This document shows, in pieces, positions 43,190-53,019 of a stretch of 64,000 bases of DNA. How positions within the stretch are numbered: position 1 is the stretch's first letter; each line of letters starts with the position of its first letter. The stretch is taken from positions 1,798,001 to 1,862,000 of the forward strand of contig NC_070559.1 in NCBI RefSeq assembly GCF_026914185.1. Direction: 5' to 3'. The notes under the pieces are model-generated. The model worked only from the letters and a program-made list of their open reading frames with translations, was not told where the DNA came from and made no database searches. Both the position numbers and the translations under genes were made by a program. This DNA is from Puccinia triticina. Taxonomy: Eukaryota > Basidiomycota > Pucciniomycetes > Pucciniales > Pucciniaceae.

Positions 43190-43875
43190 GTGTTACGCGT
43201 TTAGGCCTAAATATTGTAACGTAACGCATTGGCCCACTGTTGCTGCTGTTGCCGCACTGCCAGCATAATTGGCTGGGTTGACTTTATCCCAGTTTAACTG
43301 GGATGCAATCAACCAATTTAAACTGGGTTGATTTCAACCCATGGAATATGATTCCAAGGGGGGTACCTTGGATTTATATTTCATCAGTTGAGATCAATCA
43401 AGTTCAAATTGGTTGTATGTGTCCCAGCTAAACTGGGATAATTTCAACCCAGCCAATTATGCTGGCAGTGCCAGTTAGTTATTGCTAAATGACTTACTTG
43501 TAGTTTGGTGAACTTATGCAAGTACTTAATTAGTTTCTTGGGCTATCTGATATTCTTTGTGAGAGAGATCTATGAAGGCATGTGACAAATGATTAGTTGT
43601 CTTTGCCTTCCAGCTCATAGCTGTATCTTAAATACTCACAGATTGGAAGAATTGGAATCTGTGTCTGCCCTGATGTTGCTGGAGTTTTTGGTCTTGTATT
43701 GCACCCTAGGAGTCTTGTCACTTGTTTCACCTGTTGTAAAGGCAATGAGACGACGGGGTCAGCAACTGGTGCCTGTTTCTAAAGAGATGAAACTCTGGGG
43801 CTTACAAGGCAATGCATTGAAGCTAGAATCTTCCCTGCGCCTCTTTGCGCCTTGCGCTGCAGGTACTGTAATCTG
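43190..43875. other. Intergenic with AACTGGG palindromes
   Basis: Starts with a fragment resembling the MITE at 38368. It then has repeated CCCAGTTTAACTGGGAT and inverted GGGTTGA/TCAACCC blocks (43280-43450) and ends in ordinary AT-rich DNA. No supported gene. Confidence 0.5.
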
Positions 43876-43879
43876 ACAA

Positions 43880-44010
43880 TTGGGAGGGTTGATTACTCCC
43901 AATGACCAGGATCTGTCCCACTCATCGAGAGGAAACAACCCTCCTGCTGACTGGGACAGACCCCGGTCATCAAGAGGAACCATCACTCCGGATGAACAGT
44001 CTGTAGCTGT
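43880..44010. repeat. Palindrome array, second copy of GATGACCGGG family
   Basis: Two to three units with GGGACAGACCCCGGTCATC and AAGAGGAA motifs, the same as 39061-39515. It directly precedes the GC-rich left block of the deleted hAT-like copy at 44045. Confidence 0.8.
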
Positions 44011-44044
44011 CATCGAGTGGGGGTGTTGGATAAAAAAAAAGCAC

Positions 44045-44693
44045 AAGTACCCGCGGGTGCCGTGTACGGGTACGGGTAGGGCTGGATCCCGCGGGGTAGC
44101 CAGCCACTTTGAGCTAGCCCGGCGCCCGTCCCGCGGGTATACCCGTCACTTGGGTACCAAAATCAAGCAGCCCAAGCCTTACCCGCGGGTATTGGGAACA
44201 GGAACAGGGTACCCGCGGGGCGGCCGGGCTACAGGTATACCCGCCAGCCCGCGGGTATACCCGCAACCCGTTCCCAATTCCCGCGGGTAAGGCCCGTAAA
44301 GGCCCAGAGCTACTGCACCCACTTTGCGCCCATGAGCCATGAGGGCCCCAGTCCGGGCTGAGGGACCTCTGTACTTTTGATATGTGCATTCTTTTGCTCA
44401 CTTCCTCCACGCAGGTGCAGATTGGTAGCCGCAGCGCACCTAAACATGAGCTTCCTAATACCCAATATCCCCGCGGGTATTTCTGAGGCTACCCGTGGAC
44501 CGTACCCGCCGGGTAGGCCGGGTACGGTCCAGGCGAAGAGGCGTCCCGGAGCCCTATACCCGCGGGGCAGACCGCGGGTATACCCGGAGAGGCCGGGAAC
44601 GGGGGCCAGCCCTAGGTGGTGTCTGAATATCACGAAAAACACTGTGGGCACCCGGACACGCGGCGGGTACCCGGGTCCACTTGGCGATCTCTA
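44045..44693 (+). mobile_element. Internally deleted hAT-like copy (MITE type)
   Basis: The left block (44045-44310) matches 35655-35940 and the right block (44455-44660) matches 38868-39060, but only about 120-140 bp of unrelated sequence lies between them in place of the transposase. The right terminus CGGGTCCACTTGGCGATCTC ends in CTA at 44693, the inverse of the TAGAGAT terminus at 34476. Small open frames inside are by-products of GC-rich repeats. Confidence 0.7.
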
Positions 44694-45181
44694 GCTTCCT
44701 CAAGCACCGTCCATTATATTTTTTTCTCTCAGGGGCCCTTGACCGACTCAACTTCTCAAGTAAAATAAGATATATCTTCTGAAGGATAAATTGATAACTC
44801 ATGTGCTGAAACCAATTTAATACAAGTTCTTCATCCGGGACAAATCTTGAGAAACATATAAAGAGAGAAGTAGATAAAGAGGAAAGATTTTGGTACATTG
44901 TGGACAACTGTACATAACATTGACTTTTTCTGAGACTGGATTGTGGGATGTGAGGAACACTCTCTTGGAGACTGCTAGGGATCACAGGGGTCTAAGGGTT
45001 GGCGGTGGTGCCACTAGTGGCGCTGTCAGTTTTGGCATCCCCGGCGCCGCCGCAGGCAAGCTGATTCACGGCATGGGGCTTTGCCTGAAAATGAGGAATT
45101 GTGGTCAGTCTCGGAGGGAAGATATGCGCGGCGACGTCTAGCATGCAATTGAGAAAAGGGCTTACATCAGGAGTTGTTTCT

Positions 45182-45303
45182 GTTGAAGTGTCAATCTAGC
45201 ACTGCTTAACACATTGTTGCTTACACATCCAATCACCATTGGGGCAACACCACACATCATCATAAGCATACATCTACTGTATTCAACTGCAACATAGCAA
45301 TGT

Positions 45304-45345
<42 letters not shown>

Positions 45346-45428
45346 TATGTGAGTTTGACTCTCACAGTACACGAGGTTGTGGGTTCAACACCCACTTCAC
45401 TCGGACCTTTCTTTTCACTTGTTCAATA
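45182..45428 (+). mobile_element. 247-bp insertion with tRNA-like core (SINE-like)
   Basis: Flanked by GTTTCT at 45176-45181 and 45429-45434. The uninterrupted relative at 46610-46630 reads CAGTTTCCTCAC at the same point. It contains a 72-nt tRNA-like cloverleaf (45302-45373) followed by an extra T-arm-like hairpin, GTGGGTTCAACACCCAC. No ORF. A and B box-like sequences could form a polymerase III promoter, as in SINEs, although the tRNA part lies toward the right end. Confidence 0.6.
45302..45373 (+). tRNA. tRNA-like sequence, probably a pseudogene
   Basis: Acceptor GTGTACT pairs perfectly with AGTACAC. The D arm is GCTC/GAGC and the T arm is GTGAG-TTTGACT-CTCAC. The anticodon stem TCACT/GCTGA is weak and the base before the anticodon is not T, so the identity is unclear; a CAT lies in the region. 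The T loop reads TTTGA where TTCGA is usual. It lies inside a 247-bp insertion and is more likely a tRNA-derived part of a mobile element than a working tRNA gene. Confidence 0.45.
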
Positions 45429-45545
45429 GTTTCTTCACCTCGCGTTTTGGGAGGTGGCTTTTCCTGGTCACAGGCGAGCTGATTCACGGCATGAGGCTTA
45501 ACCTGAAAATCGAAAAATCTGGTCAGTCTCGGATTTTGTCAGTTA

Positions 45546-46550
45546 TGTTTATGAAACTTAGGGTAAAAACCCGTCAAATAAGGGTTTTTTGCCCTAGTAC
45601 TATAACTGTACTGAAATAAAACACTGGCAATAATGTGCCAAACTTGTTACGTGGTATTTAGCCACTACAAGGGTTTAAACACTCTTATATAAGAGGAGGA
45701 TATTTGTAATTAATAAGGTTTACTTATTAATAACAGGGATATATAAGGTTTTGACGTAGAAATAGCTGGTAAGCGCTTAAACTGATTGGCTGCGCGTCAG
45801 AGGCGGGAGTCTTACAGCAACTATTTATAAAGATTTAACTGTAATAAATGCTTATAAGGGATATTGGCAATTCTAGAGTTAAGATCTAGTGGGTTTTGTG
45901 CCAAAAGGGCAGAAATAAAGGAAAGGGTGGCTTTAATAAGCCAGAGGAGAATTTTCACGAGTTAACTTACAGGTTAATTTGTGGTGAAATGTCTGGGGGG
46001 ACAATTCCAGTGACTCAGTTACCTCCTTAAATACTGGAGAGGTCTCTGAGGGCGCTGAAATGTTCCCATTAGTTTTGGCTATGGGTAAATGCCAAGGGTA
46101 GACGTGTAATCTGCCTTGGCTATGGGTATTTTGTTTGTACAATATTACACAACTTCCCTTACTCCCACACGTGACATTTGTATAACCAATTGTCATGTGA
46201 AATAGCTTAATATGAAGTGTAATATCAATTTGTACTAAGTGTTACTCTCACCCGTGGTTCTTGTTTCACGGGGGAAAGGTACTTTACTAATTAATATAAT
46301 TTTATGTATTTTAATTTATGTAAAGATTTTTTATGTAGTTTTCCTGCTCTTTGGAGCGCTTTATGGCTATATGTACATATATGAAAAAATGTATGAAGGA
46401 GTAGGAATGAGGGGTGATTTTGAGTGGGTGACCCCCCTTAATTTAACACGAGGATTCTGAATATTCAATAATATTTCAGGATTTGTAAATGGTTTACTAG
46501 TTTTTGCAGACTTTAGGATACTTGTTGTATCTCTAAGGCTGACAGATTTG
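45546..46550. other. AT-rich stretch with several small hairpins
   Basis: Examples are GGTAAAAACCC facing GGGTTTTTTGCC (45560-45595) and CCCGTGG...CACGGG (46251-46272). No gene supported; the short frame at 45933-46196 lacks motifs. Confidence 0.45.
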
Positions 46551-46554
46551 CATG

Positions 46555-46745
46555 AGGGACTTGTCAGGATGGGCGGCGACTCCTAGGGTGCAATTGGAAA
46601 GAGGGCTTCCATCAGGAGCAGTTTCCTCACTTCGCTTTTTGGGAGGTGGCTATTCTTGGTCGCAAGCGAGCTGATTCACGGCATGGGATTGCTTGTAGAC
46701 TGCCAAGAAGTCATTCCGGTCAGTCTTGGATCTTCATGAAGGAAG
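46555..46745. repeat. Dispersed repeat, copy 3 (uninterrupted)
   Basis: Same family as 44985-45545, with GGGCTTCCATCAGGAGCAGT, TTTTTGGGAGGTGGCT and GAGCTGATTCACGGCATGGG. It overlaps the 3' end of the small secreted-peptide gene on the opposite strand. Confidence 0.7.
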
Positions 46746-46878
46746 CGACACCGTCTGGCCTGTTAAGAGGGATTACATCTGGATCGTTGGGAGTGTCGGA
46801 GGTTGGGGCGGCCGACGCAAGTCCAGCGAGCGCCGAGACAACTAAGATGAAAGCGAACAAGGTCTCTCGGGCCGACAT
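46720..46878 (-). CDS. 52-residue candidate secreted peptide
   Basis: The ATG at 46878 opens MSARETLFAFILVVSALAGL followed by ASAAPTSDTPNDPD, a well-formed signal peptide: basic start, 13-15 hydrophobic residues, and small residues before a likely cut after ASA. The mature part would be only about 29 residues, ends ASFMKIQD, and has no cysteine. An in-frame ATG at 46941 exists but would hide the signal peptide. A TATAAA (46996-47001) lies about 118 bp upstream on the same strand. Rusts encode many small secreted proteins, so an effector-like role is possible but is only inference. A spliced longer form cannot be excluded. Confidence 0.5.
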   Translation of the reverse strand: MSARETLFAFILVVSALAGLASAAPTSDTPNDPDVIPLNRPDGVASFMKIQD

Positions 46879-46995
46879 GTTGCTTTTGTGTGGGTAACGT
46901 CGCAAAGCTGGAGAGGTTGGCTGGGTGCTTGTCGGCTGCAATGCTGATGGCTGAGTGAGCTGAGTGATCTACAAACCGCCCGGGAAGGCCTTGCG

Positions 46996-47001
46996 TTTAT
47001 A
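46996..47001 (-). promoter_or_regulatory. TATA box of the secreted-peptide gene
   Basis: TATAAA on the minus strand, about 118 bp before the chosen start codon. ACTCAGC motifs, possible transcription start regions, lie about 35 bp downstream of it. Confidence 0.45.
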
Positions 47002-47848
47002 CCTTTTCGACTGCTCTGTTCGACTCAAGAGGCAAGGTGCCTGGCATTAATCCTTCTCGCCGTCTATCGGGTGGTTCTCATCGTGGCCTCAGCGGGGTGA
47101 TCCGTTGGGTGGTTAATTGACTGTCGATTTGGTTTTGGAGACCGGAAGCAACGATTAGGATGCCAATCGCTCAATACCCTACATTTGGGAGATCCATTAC
47201 GCAGCGATCATGCGACGATATGATGGACCTATCGATCAATCAAGATCAGTGAAGACACCTAAAGATGTATTTCTCAAAATGTTTCCTTCACACTCCACTG
47301 CTTCTGATCGGGCAACATCAAGCGCGGTGGCACTTCTAGCTAAATATGGTCGTTTCTTAAGTCGCGAGCTGCCACAGCCAGATACAAGTCTCAATCAGTC
47401 AACTGTTCATTAATCAAAGAATATTTCTTGATGCTGCACTCAACATTCTGTGTGACTGGTAGTTCGATACCACACGACCTTGCCAAGGTACATACCGGGT
47501 GATGGTGCTGTAATGCGATTCTCTTTGGGCGGGGCTGCTTACGTAACTTGCAACAGTGGCTGCGCTTGATGTGCTCTCCGGAGGTGCAGGGGTATATTGT
47601 TGCTGGAACTTGAAGTGTTCTCAAAAAGTATATACATTTCAGATTATAATACAAGAGCATAGACACTTCATTTCTGTCATCTAATAAGTACATCCACACA
47701 AAATAAAAAAATAAATGTGATAAGACAGATGTCCAATGTGATTATTATTAACAATTATACATAGGTTGTTTTGTTAGGAAGGGGTTATAAGATTTCTTTC
47801 TCCGCTACCGTTGCTTTCCTGTGGTGATCTTTCACTGCGTCACCGTTC

Positions 47849-49812
47849 CTACCTAAGCCGGAGAGCATTCTGGTGGGCCATTTCTGATCTGGTTTGTTGT
47901 CGAAGAAATGCCATGTCCCACGGTGCACTGTGCACATTGTTCACATGCTTCCTGAGGTCGGCCAACCTCTTGAACTTCTTAGTGCAAAAGGTCTTCCCAG
48001 CTGGCACCGCTCTTACGGCATGGTAATTACAGGCAACTGTTTTTTTTTTTTTTTGTGAAAGTAGTCAGCATTTTCTCCGATATAATGAGACAAATTTGGT
48101 GAAAAGTGAAGGCTTTACGCAAGATAATTGGAGGGAAAAAAAAACTCACAAAGTTGATTCGGGGAGTGTGTGACCCAGTGCCCTTTGACATTGTCCTTCC
48201 TGGAGATCTGCTTCCCGCAATCAGGGAATGTGCATACAAACTTCCCTGTTTGACTGTCAATCGAATATAGCGCACCTCGGCGCTTGCTAGGGCCGTGACC
48301 TGGAAGCTGAGATTCCGGTTCAGGATTTGATACCATAGCTGGGCTTTCCGGTACTGTTCCGGTTTGCCGCGGGGAATTACTATTTTGAATTTATTTAACA
48401 GAGGAACAATAAGCTTCAATTTTCAATCAATGAAGCACCCCGAAAATATGTCCTGAATCAACTCACACATCACTTTGACCATTTTCTCTGTTGGACGATT
48501 GGTGTGAGTAATAGTTGAAATAGAATATTGAAACACTTCTCAGTCGTCAATTCAAGCGATTACCAATACAAGGAATCACCACTCACCGTCCTCCCGAGTT
48601 GGTAGCTGCAATAGTTTGAAATTTGTGAATAAGATTGATTTATGAATTAGCCAAAAGTTGCTGACTAATTGTGTGTTCCTCAAAAAAAGAACTTACATGG
48701 ATGATTGTACCCGCTTGAGGGTGTTCCTGATGATAAGGTCAGCGGGGTTTGGCTGCCAGAAGTTGCATGATTTGGTTGTGATTGTTTCGTATCAAGAAAG
48801 GAGCAAAATTGCAACATCAAGCACTCAAGTTAAGAAAGGAAGTACCCTTATTGTTCCAAGCGGAACTAAAGTGCTCACGAATTTGAAGGCCCATTGTCGT
48901 ATGAGCTAGACGTTGATGCAAATGTTGCATACGTCGCTGGTGCTTTACGGGCAAAAAAAGACATTCCGGTGATCGAGAGAAAGGGGTAAATGAGTTAGTG
49001 TTAACAAAAGTGATTACTCATAAGGCTGCATGAAGAGGCTCACCGGTTGAGTTTTTCGAATGAAGTGCTGGTGCTGCATAAGAATGATTATCGGTGGTGA
49101 AAGGAACCCTGAAATTTGAAAAATCATTTAAAATATGACACAGTTGCCAAAAGGAGATCATGACTGACAATTGTTCCGAATGCACACCTGTAATAGATTG
49201 AAAGTTGTAGGTAAAGTTGATTGGTAAATTAGCCGAAGTTTCTTCAGCAGATAAGTATTCCTTACAAAGAACCTTACCATCCTGGTTGTTAGGTCTATAT
49301 GGTGCAGCGTTTGTGTATGGCAATGCGCTGCTATAGCTGAATGATTATTTAGACATTATTTCGTATCAAGGAAACAAGTTCTCAAGTTAAGAAAAGGAAC
49401 ACCCTTGATATTCCATGAGAAAACAAAGTACTCACGTCTGTGCCCCCCAAGGCTGAGGCCCGTTGTAGTAGGAGAAGGGGATCGGGGGGTTTGGATTGGC
49501 GCTTGGTACTTTGCATCCAGAAGAATTTCGCGGCGAGAGAGGAGAAGGGGGGAATCATTTAGTGTTACTTGAAGTAATTGATCCGTATGCCGCATAGACT
49601 GGCTCACCGCTTAGATAGTTTGCAGTCAATGCTGTTCCTGCGGACAAGGAAGCCATGTTGGTAGATGAAGGCCTGGAAGGTAGGTGATCATGTTTAATTT
49701 TCAATTCTCTCGAGATAGAACACGCAGACAACACCTACCCAGCATTGAATGCGTCATCAGAAGTGTTCCGGTTTCCGAATACATTTGTGTTCGAGGAGGA
49801 TGCTTGTGCCAT
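47849..49812 (-). CDS. C2H2 zinc-finger protein, many short exons
   Basis: Start ATG at 49812 (MAQASSSNTNVFGNRNTSDD), stop at 47849-47851. At least eight short exons with GT-AG borders were read by eye, including 49739-49812, 49608-49672, and segments encoding YQAPIQTPRSPSPTTTGLSL, SALPYTNAAPYRPNNQD and SQTPLTLSSGTPSSGYNHP. The N-terminal part is Ser/Thr/Pro/Asn-rich. The C-terminal part has a finger C-TFPD-C-x12-H-WVT-H (near 48160-48230) and, after an intron, a second finger-like unit ACNYHAVRAV...C-x12-H-VNNV-H (near 47920-48030). Likely a DNA-binding regulator; target unknown. A second, broken copy lies at 59104-59882. Exact exon borders are provisional. Confidence 0.65.
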
Positions 49813-49814
49813 GA

Positions 49815-50570
49815 TTTTCTGTTCCTAAATCCATTTTAACGCGAGGTAGAATGAGGGCAACGAAAGTAAGCATACAAAGCCATGTGATCTATGATAAAGA
49901 GGCCGGTCTGAGGTGAGAGTATCAATCAAGACAGACAAAGATGGATGTGTGGAGGATAGACTAGAGAACGGTCACGAAATGTTGCCAATCAATTGATAAT
50001 GATTTGATTCAACGGACTACTGTTTGATTTGGGTTGTGCTATCTGTCTGAAAATGTGATATTGAGAAGCTAGATGAAAAATTGCAATTGAAGATCTTACC
50101 TGCAAAGCGTTGAAGAGTTCTATAAGGTTTTTTTTGGCAGATAGGTGGGACAGATGGGAGGATGTGATCGACGTGATGGATTGGATGGTGGGTGGGGAAA
50201 ATGTTTTTAGAGGTGGTAGCGACTTTTAAGCACCTCCCGCAACACTGCAAACTCGCCAACTCGGTTGAATCAAAGGGAAGTATGTATTTGGGATATCCAC
50301 TTATGAGGCGGGCCCCAAAGTCATTGTTTAGCAAGAGTAGCTTGCTTGAGAGCTTCTTTGTGGTCAACAGGACGTCTCCCACCACCGTATTACCACAACA
50401 ATCTCAACCAGGCTGCTCAAATCCCTATGCATTTTTTTTCGACTAGGAGGGAAAGAGGAAAAGAAAAGGAATGCATTATGCATGGCTCCTAGACGAGGGG
50501 GTCTTTCGCTCGATGTTAGGATTACTTGGGGGGTATGATGAAGGACCGAAAAGGTGCTTACCCCTCGTGT
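49815..50570. other. Upstream region of the zinc-finger gene
   Basis: Probably promoter and leader sequence. Open frames at 50017-50385 (minus) and 50192-50446 (plus) overlap each other and have no domain support. Confidence 0.4.
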
Positions 50571-50573
50571 TTC

Positions 50574-51080
50574 ATCTTGGATTTAGGAAACATGGCTAGG
50601 TTCATAAAACCACTGCGTCTGCGTCCGGCAAGGTGAGCCATCCACCCAAAGAAGCGGGCTCTAGGGATCTATCAAAGGCATACATACGAAGCAGCAACTC
50701 CAGTCTTTCAACAACCGACCTCCCTGAATCATCGGATTAAGTGGATGGAGTTTCCTCGCGCTCATATAGACTGCTTTATCAATAGAGGCGAGAAAAGATG
50801 CCCACCCGGTGTTGATGCTTCAGCATAGTCTGTTTTCGTCTTAAACTTAAGAAACAGGACTGGGTTAATAGAAGCAGTGCATCTACATTAGGCGAGGTGA
50901 GCGATTCAACCAATGAAGCAGCTTCTGGCGCCCGAACAAAGGCATAAATGTGTCCTATCAGCTCAAGTATGGTAACAGCTGATAATCGTTGAATGGGAAT
51001 GGATGGGCTTTTCTCGCGCTTTTGTAGAATACTCTATCTGGTAAGCGCAAGTCTTGTTCATTTCTCAATCTTGGGATTTC
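50574..51080. repeat. Diverged tandem duplication, period about 261 bp
   Basis: Unit 1 (50574-50834) and unit 2 (50835-51080) share AAACATGG/AAACAGGA, GGCRAGGTGAGC, AAAGGCATA and CTCGCGCT blocks in the same order. No coding frame spans both. Confidence 0.65.
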
Positions 51081-51149
51081 TTAACTAATGCCAGTTGTGT
51101 CATCCCCCCTAGTTAACTCACGTTCATTTGAGCGTCGGTGACGAAAATA

Positions 51150-51890
51150 TATCATGCGCTTCTTATTTAGTGGCGAGTTGAATTTGTGTTCCTATCCAGC
51201 TGCCATCGGGATAGTTCAACTGTGCGTTTACCTCTTCACATTTCCTCTGATCAGGTTAATTGCACGGAGGTCTTGTGGTTTTCGGCCGTTGAGATTTGTG
51301 GATGAAAACCAAACGGGACCAGAGCTTTCGAAAATGATGCAGTCAAGATCTGGTCGATCAGGCGGGTCAAGTCGGCAGGCTGAGCCCGTCAGTAGTTTCA
51401 CGCCGATAATCAAGGTCACGACCCTTAGCGATTTCTGGCTTGATTTCTGCTCTTCCCATTCGTGCAGACGTGAAGCATCCACAGTCCCAAACCCCACTTT
51501 ATCAAGAATGCAGACCATGATGGTGCGAGATGGGACATGATGATGATACAGCACAGAAGCGGACCCGAGGTTTGGAAAAGTGATGGAGTACAGCTCTGGT
51601 CGACAATGCAGGGCGAGTTGGCAGGCTAAGCCCACCGGAAGCTTTACGCTGGAACTCACGGCCACGGCTCTCAGCGATTGCAAGTTTGCCTAAATTCCGG
51701 ACCATGATGATAGGATGGTTTTGGGCACCTCATCCGACTTTGAAGCAGCTAAGTTATAAAGCTTGGAATTTCTCTCCAGAATAAGCAAACCAATTATCTA
51801 CGAAGGTTCATTTCTTTTGACGCAACCATTGGTTCTAGTTTACCAGTGGATTTTCTTACCAGAGTCCGCGTGGTTTTAGTTGGGTACGTC
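51150..51890. other. Intergenic with an imperfect repeated segment
   Basis: Two segments share CTGGTCGA, GTTGGCAGGCT/GTCGGCAGGCT and CGATT blocks (near 51335-51440 and 51580-51680). The overlapping frame on the minus strand follows this repeat. No gene recognised. Confidence 0.45.
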
Positions 51891-51899
51891 TTTTGCTGC

Positions 51900-52050
51900 G
51901 TGAGCTAACTGCTTGGGCAAGACTGTCCGAGCAGTTATCGTACAGAGTTTGTCCGATGAGTTCGGCAATCTGGACCCACCACCCTGCAGAACTCGTTGGG
52001 CAAAGTTTGTCCGACAACTGCTCGGACTGCCCGAACAGTTACTTTTGGCA
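51900..52050. repeat. Imperfect inverted repeat with about 60-bp arms
   Basis: The left arm TAACTGCTTGGGCAAGAC.., GTCCGAGCAGTTATCG.. and the right arm, read inverted as TAACTGTTCGGGCAGTCC.., GAGCAGTTGTCGGACA.., pair along most of their length around a short loop. It is probably a MITE remnant. Confidence 0.75.
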
Positions 52051-52059
52051 GTGCTCTGG

Positions 52060-53010
52060 AGCTATTCTTAAACTCACTTGAATACTGCGATAGCGTCAAG
52101 GCGCTCTGTTTGCACAGGAATTCGTGAGGAAGCGAGAGAAAAATTCGTGACCTGCGAAGGGCTGAAGGCAAGGTGTGCTTAATCTACTTTGACTGGCTTA
52201 CATGTAATCACCATTCCCTATTCTTTTGTGGGCCATGGAGCCCTGACGTATTAGGGTCCCCAGCAAACACTGGATATAAATCGTGGACTGCATTCGCCGA
52301 AGTTGTGGTCTCTCACTTCTCTCGAGGATATAACCAAGAACAGCCAACCCAACGGGCCTCCGCCGACCGTCCAGAGGCTCAGCATTCGAACCCGATTGAC
52401 ATACCACCCACGATTACATTCCGGCTAGAGAAGTAGAAACATATACATAAAGTCAGTAAGCAACCCCTGCTGATAAGAACAGCTGCGTTTGTTGCTTTGC
52501 TGAGTTTTTTGTGCATGTCACAGAGGATATTCCCTCACTGAATGTTCGATACTGGATGGTTGTTAGTGCGAAATGGGCCAGAGAATGCATAGTCCCATGG
52601 GGGAGGTACACCGGGACTAGAATGAGTATCTGGGACTGGGTGCTTGTTTGAGGAGCTTTATGAAGTTTTTCAGTCGCAATCCCCAGCCGATGATTGGGAA
52701 TCGGATCACTGCGTAATATCGGTTATGTCTCCTTGTGTCGGGGTCGGGCCGCCAGGCTGAGTTCAGCGGACGGGCGCAAGAGCCGCAGCAAAGCACACCC
52801 GGACATCATGCCCGCTTCACGACTGCGCAATCCCAACATGACACCATAACCACTTTGGTATGCCGTGATTGGTATGCCGTGACTCCGCGGTGCAGATATT
52901 GGTCTTAGCTTGGCTCCCAAGCACCCGAAGATAAGGCTCTTGAATTTTGAATTCCCACCAATGCACAAAAATTTGTGTCTTGAGTTCTTTTAATTGTGCA
53001 AAACTTCAAC
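52060..53010. other. Intergenic, no gene seen
   Basis: Frames at 52173-52436 (plus) and 52723-52968 (minus) have no recognisable content. Confidence 0.45.
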
Positions 53011-53019
53011 CTCAGGCTT

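Larger units (their letters stand above)
44985..45545. repeat. Dispersed repeat, copies 1 and 2 around an insertion
   Basis: Blocks GAGCTGATTCACGGCATG, GGTCAGTCTCGGA and GCAATTGAGAAAAGGGCTT recur at 44985-45175, 45435-45545 and 46555-46745. In the last copy the stretch AGGAGCAGTTTCCTCACTTC is continuous, which reveals the insertion at 45182-45428. Confidence 0.75.

Noticed and set aside
34476..44693. Inverted TAGAGAT termini 10.2 kb apart could bound one giant composite hAT-type element
   Set aside because: The 8 bases outside the two ends (TAGTTGTC and GCTTCCTC) do not match, and internal blocks show at least two separate elements. Independent copies are the simpler reading.
45302..45373. 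A functional elongator tRNA-Met
   Set aside because: The anticodon stem is mispaired, the base before the candidate anticodon is wrong, the T loop has TTTGA, and it sits inside an insertion. A tRNA-derived repeat is more likely.
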